A DNA stretch of 13,312 nucleotides, from positions 1-13,312 of the forward strand of contig CABUAL010000020.1 in NCBI GenBank assembly GCA_902489515.1, written 5' to 3'. Position numbers and translations under genes: made by a program. Under the pieces are notes generated by a model that was given only the letters and a program-made list of their open reading frames with translations, was not told where the DNA came from and ran no database searches. Below are positions 1 through 6,066 of this stretch, piece by piece. The stretch's first letter is position 1, and every line of letters starts with the position of its first letter. Source of the stretch: an uncultured Collinsella sp. Its GTDB lineage: Bacteria > Actinomycetota > Coriobacteriia > Coriobacteriales > Coriobacteriaceae.

Positions 1-244
1 CGCACAAGCTGTCTTTTATGGCCGATCTGTTTGGCTGTGACTCCTCGCGGCCCGAAAGACGGGCCGCCGAGATCTCGATCAGCTCATTGTCCTGCACCGA
101 AAGACCTGTGGTCTCGGTATCGAGGACGATCACATCTTCCTCGATAAGGCCGAAGGACTGCGTTTTGGCGCGTTCGGCAAGCGTGGCATAGGAGTCGATG
201 ACAAACTGCGGCGTTCCTGACGAAACCGCGTCCTCGATTAGCAT
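1..244 (-). CDS. DEDD-family 3'-5' exonuclease domain protein, N-terminal part (runs off the left edge)
   Basis: Reads leftward from the ATG at 244-242; 81 codons are visible before the window ends. Residues 38-49 (VIVLDTETTGLS) are the ExoI motif of DnaQ/PolC-type exonucleases, with metal-binding Asp42 and Glu44, followed by ELIEISAARL. Members remove nucleotides from DNA or RNA 3' ends, for example in polymerase proofreading. About 37 residues precede the motif, which suggests a multi-domain or non-standard member. The start is fixed because an in-frame TGA lies upstream with no other start codon between. It overlaps the ddl stop by 7 nt, so the two are probably translationally coupled. After residue about 61 the sequence (GREESQPNRSAIKDSLC) no longer looks like the usual exonuclease continuation, so a frameshift, a junction or a divergent family is possible. 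The substrate cannot be told from this part. Confidence 0.7.
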   Translation of the reverse strand, partial: MLIEDAVSSGTPQFVIDSYATLAERAKTQSFGLIEEDVIVLDTETTGLSVQDNELIEISAARLSGREESQPNRSAIKDSLC

Positions 245-1203
245 GCAATGCCCGCTCGACGAAGGCCCATACGGATCAGGCTGTCACAGACCTGCGGGAA
301 CGTCATGTCGTCGGTGTGGCGGATCTCATCCGGATACAGCGACGTATCGGTCATGCCGGGAATGGTATTGGTCTCGAGGATGACGGGGCCGTCCTCACTC
401 ACAATAAAGTCGCTGCGCGAGATACCCAGGCACCCGAGGGCCTTGTGAGCAGCGCAGGCAAGCTCCTGAGCGCGAGTGTAATTCTCGGGTGAAATCTGCG
501 CCGGAATGCGATGGATGTCCGTAGGGTCGACATACTTCACGTCCAGATCGTAGAACTCGCAGTCCTTGGGCTTACGAATCTCGACAATCGGCAGAGCGCG
601 CACGTCGTCCTCGCCGTACACGCCGACGGTGATCTCGGTACCCTCGATGCACTTCTCGACCAGCACTTTGTCGCCGTACTCAAACGCCTTGGCGATTGCC
701 GCGGGCAGCTCGGAGGGCTCATGGACCAGGGAAATGCCATAGCTGGAACCGTTGACGGCCGGCTTCACAAAGCAGCGCTCGCCACAAACCTCGACGATAC
801 GATCGATATCGACTTCATCGCCCACCTCGAGCGCGAGGCCGGGGGCAATGGGGATGCCCGCCTTGGCGTACAAGAGCTTAGAGACCTCCTTGTCGGCACC
901 GCAGGCGCTGGCAAGCACGCCCGAGGCCGTGTAGGGGATACCCAGGGTCTCCATGGCGCCCTGCATGGCGCCATCCTCGCCGCCGGCACCGTGCATGGCG
1001 ATAAACGCCACGTCAAAGCCGCCGGTCGCCATGGTTACCATAAAATCATCGGCAGCCGTGTCGAGCAGCTCCACCGAAGTGTAGCCGGCCTCCTTCAAGG
1101 CAACCACGACGTTCTTTCCCGAATTGAGCGAGATCTCGCGCTCAGCGGAATGACCGCCCGCCAAGACCGCTACGTGCATGTTCTCTAGGCTTTTACCCGG
1201 CAT
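238..1203 (-). CDS. ddl: D-alanine--D-alanine ligase
   Basis: Cytoplasmic ATP-grasp enzyme joining two D-alanines for the peptidoglycan stem peptide. At 321 aa it has normal family length. Visible motifs: the N-terminal GGHSAEREISLNSG (16-29), HGAGGEDGAMQG (71-82), the ATP-binding KPAVNGSSYG loop (148-157), FYDLDVKY (217-224) and the C-terminal LETNTIPGMT (276-285), whose Glu and Asn bind Mg. The tyrosine-containing FYD..KY segment fits a D-Ala-D-Ala rather than a D-Ala-D-Lac enzyme, though this is inference. The ATG at 1203 is preceded by AGGAGGAG at good spacing; an internal Met at residue 9 is a less likely start. A possible promoter (TTGGGG, 18 bp, TACAAT) lies in the divergent gap with rlmN. 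The exonuclease gene overlaps its 3' end. Confidence 0.95.
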   Translation of the reverse strand: MPGKSLENMHVAVLAGGHSAEREISLNSGKNVVVALKEAGYTSVELLDTAADDFMVTMATGGFDVAFIAMHGAGGEDGAMQGAMETLGIPYTASGVLASACGADKEVSKLLYAKAGIPIAPGLALEVGDEVDIDRIVEVCGERCFVKPAVNGSSYGISLVHEPSELPAAIAKAFEYGDKVLVEKCIEGTEITVGVYGEDDVRALPIVEIRKPKDCEFYDLDVKYVDPTDIHRIPAQISPENYTRAQELACAAHKALGCLGISRSDFIVSEDGPVILETNTIPGMTDTSLYPDEIRHTDDMTFPQVCDSLIRMGLRRAGIAC

Positions 1204-1243
1204 GGGCAGACTCCTCCTCTATAATTTCTGCAGCTGATACCAT

Positions 1244-1273
1244 ATTGTAGCGATACCCTCTACGTTTCCCCAA
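1244..1273 (-). promoter_or_regulatory. Candidate promoter for ddl
   Basis: On the minus strand, TTGGGG (1273-1268) is followed after 18 bp by TACAAT (1249-1244), about 40 bp upstream of the ddl ATG. The -10 hexamer and the spacing match those of the better rpmH promoter in this window, but the -35 is only half-matched. On the plus strand a perfect TATAAT sits at 1220-1225 and could serve rlmN, but I see no good -35 for it. Confidence 0.35.
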
Positions 1274-1288
1274 AATCGAAAGGCTTCC

Positions 1289-2341
1289 ATGAATCCCAGG
1301 ACTAAATCTCAGGACATTCGCGACTTGAGCCAAAACGATATTCGCGAGCTCGTGGCCGAGCTTGGCCAGCCCGCCTTCCGCGCGAAGCAGCTCATCGAAT
1401 GGGTCTTTGAGAAGAACGTTTGTTCGTTTGACGATATGACCAACCTTCCCAAGGCTTTCCGCGAGCAGCTTAAAGAGGCTTTTGCCTTTGACACGCCGAC
1501 TGAACTCACCAAGCAGGTTTCCAAAGATGGCTCTCGCAAGTATCTGCTCGAGTACCACGACGGCGTTTCCGTCGAGACCGTCGGCATGCCCCGTCGCAAC
1601 AAACTTTCCGTCTGCGTTTCCACCCAGGCAGGCTGTGGCATGGGCTGTGCCTTTTGCGCTACCGGTCTCAACGGCCTCAAGCGCTCTCTGACCGCTCAAG
1701 AGATCGTCGACCAGGTACTTCATGTATCCAACGACTTTGGCGAGCGCGCCACGAGCGTAGTCTTCATGGGCCAGGGCGAGCCGTTTGCCAACTACGACGA
1801 GGTTCTCAAGGCGCTGCGAATCCTCAACGACCCCGATGGCATCGGTATCGGCGCTCGTCACCTCACCGTCTCTACCAGCGGCGTTATTCCCGGTATTCGC
1901 AAATTTGCCGACATCCCCGAGCAGTTCACGCTTGCCGTTTCCCTGCATTCCGCCATCCAGTCGACGCGCAATAAGCTCATGCCCGGTGTTAAGAAGTACA
2001 CGCTGCTTCGCCTTCACGAAGCGCTTCAGCTCTACACCGAGAAGACCGGCCGCCGCCCGACCTATGAGTATGCCATGATCGAAGGCGTCAACGATACGAA
2101 TCCCGAGATGCAGGCGCTCTGCGACTTCTGCGAGGGAACGCTGTGCCACGTTAACCTCATTCAGCTTAACGACATCGAGGGTAGCCCGCTCAAGCCGTCG
2201 CCGATTCATAAGGTTGAGGATCTTCAGCGTCGTCTTGAGTCCCGTGGCATCGAGACCACGATTCGTAACTCCCGTGGTAACGATATTGACGCCGCTTGCG
2301 GACAGCTGAAGCAGCGCTTCAAAGTTCAGAAGAACGCATAG
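1289..2341 (+). CDS. rlmN: 23S rRNA (adenine2503-C2)-methyltransferase / tRNA A37 methyltransferase RlmN
   Basis: Radical SAM enzyme that methylates C2 of A2503 in 23S rRNA and A37 in some tRNAs, tuning the peptide exit tunnel and decoding fidelity. The radical SAM cluster motif CxxxCxxC is Cys116, Cys120 and Cys123 (in AGCGMGCAFCATG). Cys109, seven residues before it, corresponds to the resolving E. coli Cys118. Cys337 in the C-terminal DIDAACGQL corresponds to methyl-carrying Cys355. All catalytic cysteines are therefore present. Its 350 aa length is normal. The ATG at 1289 follows GAAAGG at close spacing. It is the only rightward gene left of the origin, so it faces the fork leaving the origin. 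It ends at a strong terminator (2379-2415). Cfr-type resistance methyltransferases are related, but the sequence reads as housekeeping RlmN. Confidence 0.97.
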   Translation: MNPRTKSQDIRDLSQNDIRELVAELGQPAFRAKQLIEWVFEKNVCSFDDMTNLPKAFREQLKEAFAFDTPTELTKQVSKDGSRKYLLEYHDGVSVETVGMPRRNKLSVCVSTQAGCGMGCAFCATGLNGLKRSLTAQEIVDQVLHVSNDFGERATSVVFMGQGEPFANYDEVLKALRILNDPDGIGIGARHLTVSTSGVIPGIRKFADIPEQFTLAVSLHSAIQSTRNKLMPGVKKYTLLRLHEALQLYTEKTGRRPTYEYAMIEGVNDTNPEMQALCDFCEGTLCHVNLIQLNDIEGSPLKPSPIHKVEDLQRRLESRGIETTIRNSRGNDIDAACGQLKQRFKVQKNA

Positions 2342-2359
2342 GGGAGTCGCATCCCAAAA

Positions 2360-2375
2360 CGTTTCATGTGAAACA
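2360..2375. other. Degenerate parS-like site
   Basis: CGTTTCATGTGAAACA differs at two of 16 positions from the parS consensus TGTTTCACGTGAAACA. It lies between the rlmN stop and its terminator, in the gap where rlmN and the parAB operon converge, and outside any coding region. It may be a weak ParB nucleation site. Confidence 0.55.
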
Positions 2376-2378
2376 TCG

Positions 2379-2420
2379 AACGACCCCGGTTACAGAATAT
2401 GCAACCGGGGTCGTTTCATT
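2379..2420 (+). terminator. Intrinsic terminator of rlmN
   Basis: A perfect inverted repeat (AACGACCCCGGTT at 2379-2391 with AACCGGGGTCGTT at 2403-2415) encloses an 11-nt loop and is followed by TTTCATTTATT on the plus strand. It begins 38 nt after the rlmN stop. Confidence 0.88.
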
Positions 2421-2470
2421 TATTGACCTTAATTTTGAATCAGCTGCTACCTGTCCCATTTTTTACGGCC

Positions 2471-2512
2471 AAAATAAGGGGTCCTTGTCTCATGAATCAG
2501 ACAAGGACCCCT
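2471..2512 (-). terminator. Intrinsic terminator of the rsmG-parA-parB operon
   Basis: A 14-bp perfect stem (2477-2490 with 2499-2512) has an 8-nt loop. Read on the minus strand, the stem is followed by TTATTTT (2477-2471), so it stops the leftward operon ending at 2541. No comparable T tract exists on the plus strand. Together with the rlmN terminator it insulates the convergent pair. Confidence 0.85.
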
Positions 2513-2532
2513 CAAAATATGCTGAGTAATTG

Positions 2533-2544
2533 TTAGGTACCTAA
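2533..2544. repeat. 12-bp palindrome TTAGGTACCTAA, copy 1
   Basis: A perfect palindrome overlapping the stop codon of the small membrane protein gene. An identical copy lies at 6038-6049 in the yidC-jag gap. I found no third copy by eye. Confidence 0.7.
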
Positions 2545-2795
2545 TAGCCTACATTTTCCCATTGGTTGCTGACCCAACCTTGATTAATCTTGGGATTCTT
2601 CGTTACCTGAGCAGTACGCATGGCAACATCTTCCGTCATAACATCCATTTTCTTTTTGGAAGTATCGACGATATCTTGCGCGCCACGAAGCAAACGACCT
2701 CGAAGTTCATCGTCTGTCGCGATCTTATAGCCAGCAAAGGCACCAGCCGCGACAGTCGTCACCAAAGCAATCGCTGTTAAAATCTTATTCCTCAT
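2541..2795 (-). CDS. Small single-pass membrane protein downstream of parB, function unknown
   Basis: 84 aa. I do not recognise a family with confidence. Residues about 5-24 (ILTAIALVTTVAAGAFAGYK) form one hydrophobic segment, so the protein is probably anchored by its N-terminus. The rest (about 60 aa) is polar, with a charged stretch including DTSKKKMD, and could be helical. The overall form recalls YtxH-like stress or envelope proteins, which is only an impression. The ATG at 2795 is chosen because AAGGAGG lies 5 nt upstream; a TTG 18 nt earlier would place that Shine-Dalgarno inside the gene. It overlaps the parB stop by 11 nt and ends just before the operon terminator, so it is the last gene of the parAB operon. 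Confidence 0.75.
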   Translation of the reverse strand: MRNKILTAIALVTTVAAGAFAGYKIATDDELRGRLLRGAQDIVDTSKKKMDVMTEDVAMRTAQVTKNPKINQGWVSNQWENVGY

Positions 2796-3690
2796 CTTGG
2801 CCTCCTTGATCAAACTGAATCATTTCGCCAAGAATACGAGAGAGCTCTTCCTCGTCTTTAAACTCAATCTCAATCTTATTCTTTCCACGCGAGCTCTTCA
2901 CACGCACGTTGGTATTAAATACCTGACGAAGCACACGGGCAGCCTTTTTAAAGGACTGAGGCGTTGCAGGCCTTGGCGTCTTAGGTGTCTCTCCGGCAGA
3001 AAACAACGGAGCAAGATTTTCTGTCGCTCTTACGGAAAGGCCCTCTGTAACAACTTTCTCTGCAAGTCGAATACGCGCGTCCTCATAGGGAACTGCAAGA
3101 ATCGCACGTGCATGACCAGCAGTAAGTTTGCCCTCAAAAATCATCTGCTGAACTACTTCGGGGAGATCGAGAAGACGCAGCGAGTTTGTAATTGCAGAGC
3201 GTGACTTGCTTACTGCCTTCGACAATGCCTCCTGGGTCATCCCGCTGGCATCAATGAGTTGGCGATAGCCCTTAGCTTCTTCGACGGGATTCAGATCAGA
3301 ACGCTGAAGGTTTTCGATAAGAGCAAGAGCCAGCATCTCTTCATCATTTACCTCTTTAATGATGACTGGCAATTCTTCAAGGCCAGCAAGCTTTGACGCC
3401 TGGTAACGACGCTCACCAGCGATGATCTCATAGCCGTTTCCATGCTTGCGAACCAAAAGCGGCTGCAAAACGCCATGTTCTTGGATTGACTCGCTCAACT
3501 CGCGAAGTTCAGTTTCGTTAAAGTGAATTCGCGGCTGATTAGGGTTGGGAACGATATCCTCAATAGGTAGTTTTGTTTCAGATGCGGCATTTGAAGCCGA
3601 TGCAGCCGAACCGCCGGTCTCATACTCGGCCTCTGAGACCAAAGCATTGAGTCCACGTCCCAATCCGCCACGTTTCTTTACACTAGGCAC
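2785..3690 (-). CDS. parB: Chromosome partitioning protein ParB (parS-binding CTPase clamp)
   Basis: ParB binds parS, hydrolyses CTP, slides and spreads along origin DNA, recruits SMC and stimulates ParA. The 301 aa show a basic N-terminus (KKRGGLGRGLNALV) that normally touches ParA. A ParB/Srx CTPase domain follows at about 41-135, with GERRYQA (92-98) and ENLQR (126-130). A helix-turn-helix lies at about 151-175 (MTQEALSKAV...ITNSLRLL) for parS recognition. A linker and a C-terminal dimerisation domain end in acidic residues. The start is GTG at 3690, with AGGTGA 6 nt upstream, overlapping the parA stop by 8 nt (GTGCCTAG). Its target sites are the three perfect parS copies beyond parA. Noc is a paralogue, but the parA linkage and consensus parS sites argue for ParB. 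Confidence 0.96.
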   Translation of the reverse strand: MPSVKKRGGLGRGLNALVSEAEYETGGSAASASNAASETKLPIEDIVPNPNQPRIHFNETELRELSESIQEHGVLQPLLVRKHGNGYEIIAGERRYQASKLAGLEELPVIIKEVNDEEMLALALIENLQRSDLNPVEEAKGYRQLIDASGMTQEALSKAVSKSRSAITNSLRLLDLPEVVQQMIFEGKLTAGHARAILAVPYEDARIRLAEKVVTEGLSVRATENLAPLFSAGETPKTPRPATPQSFKKAARVLRQVFNTNVRVKSSRGKNKIEIEFKDEEELSRILGEMIQFDQGGQDEE

Positions 3691-4483
3691 GCTTGATCAC
3701 CTCTTTTGCAAGGTTCATATATGCTTTTGCACCCTTATTTTGAGGTGCATAGGTAATTACCGGTTCTCCAAAAGACGGAGCTTCGGAGATTTTAACCGTA
3801 CGGGGGATTAGCGTCTTAAACGCCTTATCACCAAAGTACGATTGAACCTCCTCAACAACCTGATTCGATAGTGAAGTACGCGAGTCATACATGGTCATAA
3901 GCACACCATAGGTGTCTAAGCCCTTGTTCAGCCGTGATTTGACCATCTTCATTGACTCAAGCAGCTTCGTAACGCCCTCGAGTGCGTAATATTCGCACTG
4001 GATCGGAATCAAAACGCTGTCTGCTGCGGTCAAAGCGTTGATAGTAAGCAGGCCGAGCGAAGGAGGACAGTCAATGAAAATAAAATCGAACTCGTCCTGA
4101 ATCGGCTCAAGCAAATCTTTGAGGCGGGTTTCACGTGCAATTGCGCTTACGAGCTCAATTTCGGCGCCTGCAAGCTGAATTGTAGCTGGAATTACGAATA
4201 CCTTTTTGCAATTTGTATCAAGAACGAGTGATTCTGCCGGCACATCATTCAACAATGCATCATAGATGCAGTGATCAAGGTCTTCTTTTTCAATTCCGAA
4301 TCCACTGGTGCTGTTTCCCTGCGGATCAAAATCGACAATCAGTGTCTTACGACCCTGCTCACCCAGTGCCGCTGCAAGGTTTACAGCCGTCGTTGACTTA
4401 CCGACGCCGCCTTTTTGATTGATGATTGCAATGATACGCGTGTCTTTTGCGCTCTTAGAACGCTTAACGTCGCGAAATCCCAC
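3683..4483 (-). CDS. parA: Chromosome partitioning ATPase ParA (Soj)
   Basis: Deviant Walker-type ATPase that binds DNA non-specifically as an ATP dimer and, with ParB-parS, moves sister origins apart; the Bacillus orthologue Soj also regulates DnaA. In the 266 aa product the deviant Walker A is KGGVGKST (24-31), with signature Lys24 and P-loop Lys29. The DFDPQGN segment (51-57) is the Walker A' motif, and FIFIDCPPSLG is Walker B. The start is GTG at 4483, with AGGAGGG about 5 nt upstream. About 16 residues precede the ATPase core, including basic KRSKSAK, a short N-terminal extension. It is tightly coupled to parB. The three parS sites fill the upstream gap, so ParB bound there may also affect parA transcription (inference). 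Confidence 0.96.
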   Translation of the reverse strand: MGFRDVKRSKSAKDTRIIAIINQKGGVGKSTTAVNLAAALGEQGRKTLIVDFDPQGNSTSGFGIEKEDLDHCIYDALLNDVPAESLVLDTNCKKVFVIPATIQLAGAEIELVSAIARETRLKDLLEPIQDEFDFIFIDCPPSLGLLTINALTAADSVLIPIQCEYYALEGVTKLLESMKMVKSRLNKGLDTYGVLMTMYDSRTSLSNQVVEEVQSYFGDKAFKTLIPRTVKISEAPSFGEPVITYAPQNKGAKAYMNLAKEVIKRA

Positions 4484-4522
4484 GGTCCCTCCTGGTGTGT
4501 ATTAAAGCTGTCAAACGGAGGA

Positions 4523-4538
4523 TGTTTCACGTGAAACA
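4523..4538. other. parS site 1 (perfect consensus)
   Basis: TGTTTCACGTGAAACA matches the bacterial parS consensus at all 16 positions and sits in an 18-bp palindrome (4522-4539). It is the copy nearest parA, 40 bp upstream of its GTG. Confidence 0.96.
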
Positions 4539-4561
4539 TTCCGAATCGATATCAACCGCCA

Positions 4562-4577
4562 TGTTTCACGTGAAACA
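4562..4577. other. parS site 2 (perfect consensus)
   Basis: TGTTTCACGTGAAACA again matches at all 16 positions. It begins exactly 39 bp after site 1. Confidence 0.96.
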
Positions 4578-4600
4578 CTGCAAGTTGTTAGTATCCATTA

Positions 4601-4616
4601 TGTTTCACGTGAAACA
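4601..4616. other. parS site 3 (perfect consensus)
   Basis: TGTTTCACGTGAAACA, with the 18-bp palindrome at 4600-4617 abutting the rsmG stop codon (4620-4618). It begins exactly 39 bp after site 2. Confidence 0.96.
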
Positions 4617-4617
4617 T

Positions 4618-5355
4618 CTAGGCAAGCGGATTCTTCTTTGCCACGCCATTTGCACGAGGCAATGAAACGGATGCTGGATGACTCTTCTTAAGAACAATGA
4701 ACTCCCTGTGACCCAAGCCTTCAGGCAAATCATTTGCGTCATTCAGAAGCAAAGTGAAGCCGCAAATCTTAGCTGCTGACATGCCGGAAGCAAGCTCATC
4801 ATCCGAAGGATTGCCCTTGGTTATAACAAATAGCCCTCCATCCTTGAGGTACGGAGCCGCATACTCAACAAGAATCGGTAGAGGGGCCAGTGCGCGGGCG
4901 GTTACAACAGAGAACTGCTTCTTATGGCTTCGAGCATATTCTTCAAGACGATCATGAACCGCATGAGCATGTTTCAATCCAAGAGCATGGACAAAGGAAT
5001 TAACCGCATCAACCTTCTTGCCAACAGAGTCAATATAAGTAGCTTTACGATGCGTGGTTATGGTTAATGGAATACCAGGGAAGCCCGCACCTGTTCCCAT
5101 ATCGAGCAAAGCTCCCTCAGGAGCCTTGTTGATATAGGGGAGCAAAACAAGTGAGTCGAGGATATGAAGTACTGCAGCATCTTCTACGTTAAGAATACGG
5201 GTGAGATTGGTTGTCTTATTTGTTTCTAGAACCAAATCCAAATGCTGAATACATTTCCTCAGCTCAACATCAGTTACGCTCAAGGAATACTCTTTGCAAT
5301 AGAAAGCTAGACGACTCAACATCTCGTCAGCCTGCTGATCAGTAAGTACTAACAA
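4618..5355 (-). CDS. rsmG: 16S rRNA (guanine527-N7)-methyltransferase RsmG (GidB)
   Basis: SAM-dependent methyltransferase acting on G527 in the 530 loop of 16S rRNA; loss gives low-level streptomycin resistance in several bacteria. As started here it is 245 aa, close to the family norm. The SAM-binding glycine motif is LLDMGTGAGFPG (83-94), followed by TYIDSVGKKVDAVNSF and VTARALAPLPILVEYA. The reading frame is open further upstream to 5466, but that would run through the jag terminator and jag's end and give an oversized protein. The TTG at 5355 is preferred because AGAAAGGAG lies 6 nt upstream. It follows the jag terminator and precedes the parS cluster and parA, and is probably the first gene of the rsmG-parA-parB unit. 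An ATG 11 codons further in is the alternative. Confidence 0.93.
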   Translation of the reverse strand: MLVLTDQQADEMLSRLAFYCKEYSLSVTDVELRKCIQHLDLVLETNKTTNLTRILNVEDAAVLHILDSLVLLPYINKAPEGALLDMGTGAGFPGIPLTITTHRKATYIDSVGKKVDAVNSFVHALGLKHAHAVHDRLEEYARSHKKQFSVVTARALAPLPILVEYAAPYLKDGGLFVITKGNPSDDELASGMSAAKICGFTLLLNDANDLPEGLGHREFIVLKKSHPASVSLPRANGVAKKNPLA

Positions 5356-5401
5356 CGAAAGCTCCTTTCTGACAAAAATCAGTGTATCGAGAACTTTTGA
5401 C

Positions 5402-5434
5402 AAAAAAAAGGGGACGTGGAAACCACGTCCCCTT
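5402..5434 (-). terminator. Intrinsic terminator of the rpmH-to-jag operon
   Basis: GGGGACGTGG (5410-5419) pairs with CCACGTCCCC (5423-5432) around an AAA loop, extended by A-T pairs. On the minus strand it is followed by eight Ts (5409-5402). It lies about 20 nt after the jag stop and separates the yidC-jag group from rsmG-parAB. Confidence 0.94.
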
Positions 5435-5452
5435 AGCATAAACTCGAGTAGA

Positions 5453-6022
5453 TTATCGAGCAACAATCACCACATGGCGATCAGGGTCAGAACCCTCAGA
5501 ATGAGTATCGACGGCATCATTGCCACGAAGTGCAATGTGAACCAGTCGACGCTCGTAGGCATTCATGGGCGGAAGCGAAACACTCTTATGAGTGCGAATG
5601 GCACGCTCGGCAGCAGACTGAGCCATGGAGGCAACCTTGTCCTGACGGCGGCTCTTGTATCCCTCGACGTCCACTACAACCGGATACCTAAAGCCAAGTT
5701 TGCGGCTCACCAGCAAAGAGAACATAACCTGAAGGGCATCAAGGGTGCGACCATGACGGCCAATGAGAACAGCAAGGTCGGGAGCCGTTACATCCAAAAT
5801 CAGCTCACCCTCGTCGCCCTCATACTCATCGATAGGAGAGTTGGCGGCATCGAAGTGCGAAAGGATGGAACGCAGGATGGAAATCGCAACATCGGCAATG
5901 GTGTCGAGCTCCTCATCGGTCAGCTCTTCACCAGCCTTGTAGCGCTGTGCAATCTCGGGATAATCGCCCGCGACCTGCGGGGCAACCTCCTCAAGCATAT
6001 CCTCGATGATCTCTTCAGACAT
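5453..6022 (-). CDS. jag: RNA-binding KH/R3H protein Jag (KhpB)
   Basis: Cytoplasmic RNA-binding protein usually encoded next to yidC and linked to cell-envelope and division control in Gram-positives. As started here it has 189 aa. The N-terminal third is acidic and does not show the Jag-N domain found in Bacillus. The KH domain spans about residues 72-122, with its GxxG loop in IGRHGRT (87-93). The R3H domain follows at about 123-189, with PPMNAYERRLVH giving Arg158 and His162 of the RxxxH motif, then SEGSDPDRHVVI. The ATG at 6022 has GGAG 6 nt upstream; the frame extends four codons to a TTG, but that would bury the Shine-Dalgarno. It is 44 nt after yidC, in the same transcription unit, ending at the terminator at 5402-5434. 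Confidence 0.93.
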   Translation of the reverse strand: MSEEIIEDMLEEVAPQVAGDYPEIAQRYKAGEELTDEELDTIADVAISILRSILSHFDAANSPIDEYEGDEGELILDVTAPDLAVLIGRHGRTLDALQVMFSLLVSRKLGFRYPVVVDVEGYKSRRQDKVASMAQSAAERAIRTHKSVSLPPMNAYERRLVHIALRGNDAVDTHSEGSDPDRHVVIVAR

Positions 6023-6037
6023 AACGTACTCCAAAGG

Positions 6038-6049
6038 TTAGGTACCTAA
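6038..6049. repeat. 12-bp palindrome TTAGGTACCTAA, copy 2
   Basis: Identical to 2533-2544 and placed in the 44-nt gap between the yidC stop and the jag Shine-Dalgarno. On the minus strand the shared sequence extends by one base to TTAGGTACCTAAC. Confidence 0.7.
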
Positions 6050-6066
6050 ATAAGATTGATATCCCA

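Noticed and set aside
2296..2529. Plus-strand 77-codon frame covering the end of rlmN and both terminators.
   Set aside because: It consists of rlmN in another frame plus two terminator hairpins, with no recognisable protein features.
4127..4142. GGTTTCACGTGCAATT in parA, resembling parS.
   Set aside because: Four mismatches, with only the left half and core preserved; it is probably chance within coding sequence.
4522..4665. Plus-strand 47-codon frame with three in-frame MFHVKH repeats and GGAGG directly before its ATG.
   Set aside because: The repeats are the three parS palindromes read as codons (39 bp is 13 codons). The frame runs antisense into rsmG, and the GGAGG has no spacing to the ATG.
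5356..5466. N-terminal extension of rsmG upstream of the TTG at 5355.
   Set aside because: It would translate the jag terminator and overlap the jag end; the family length and a good Shine-Dalgarno support 5355.
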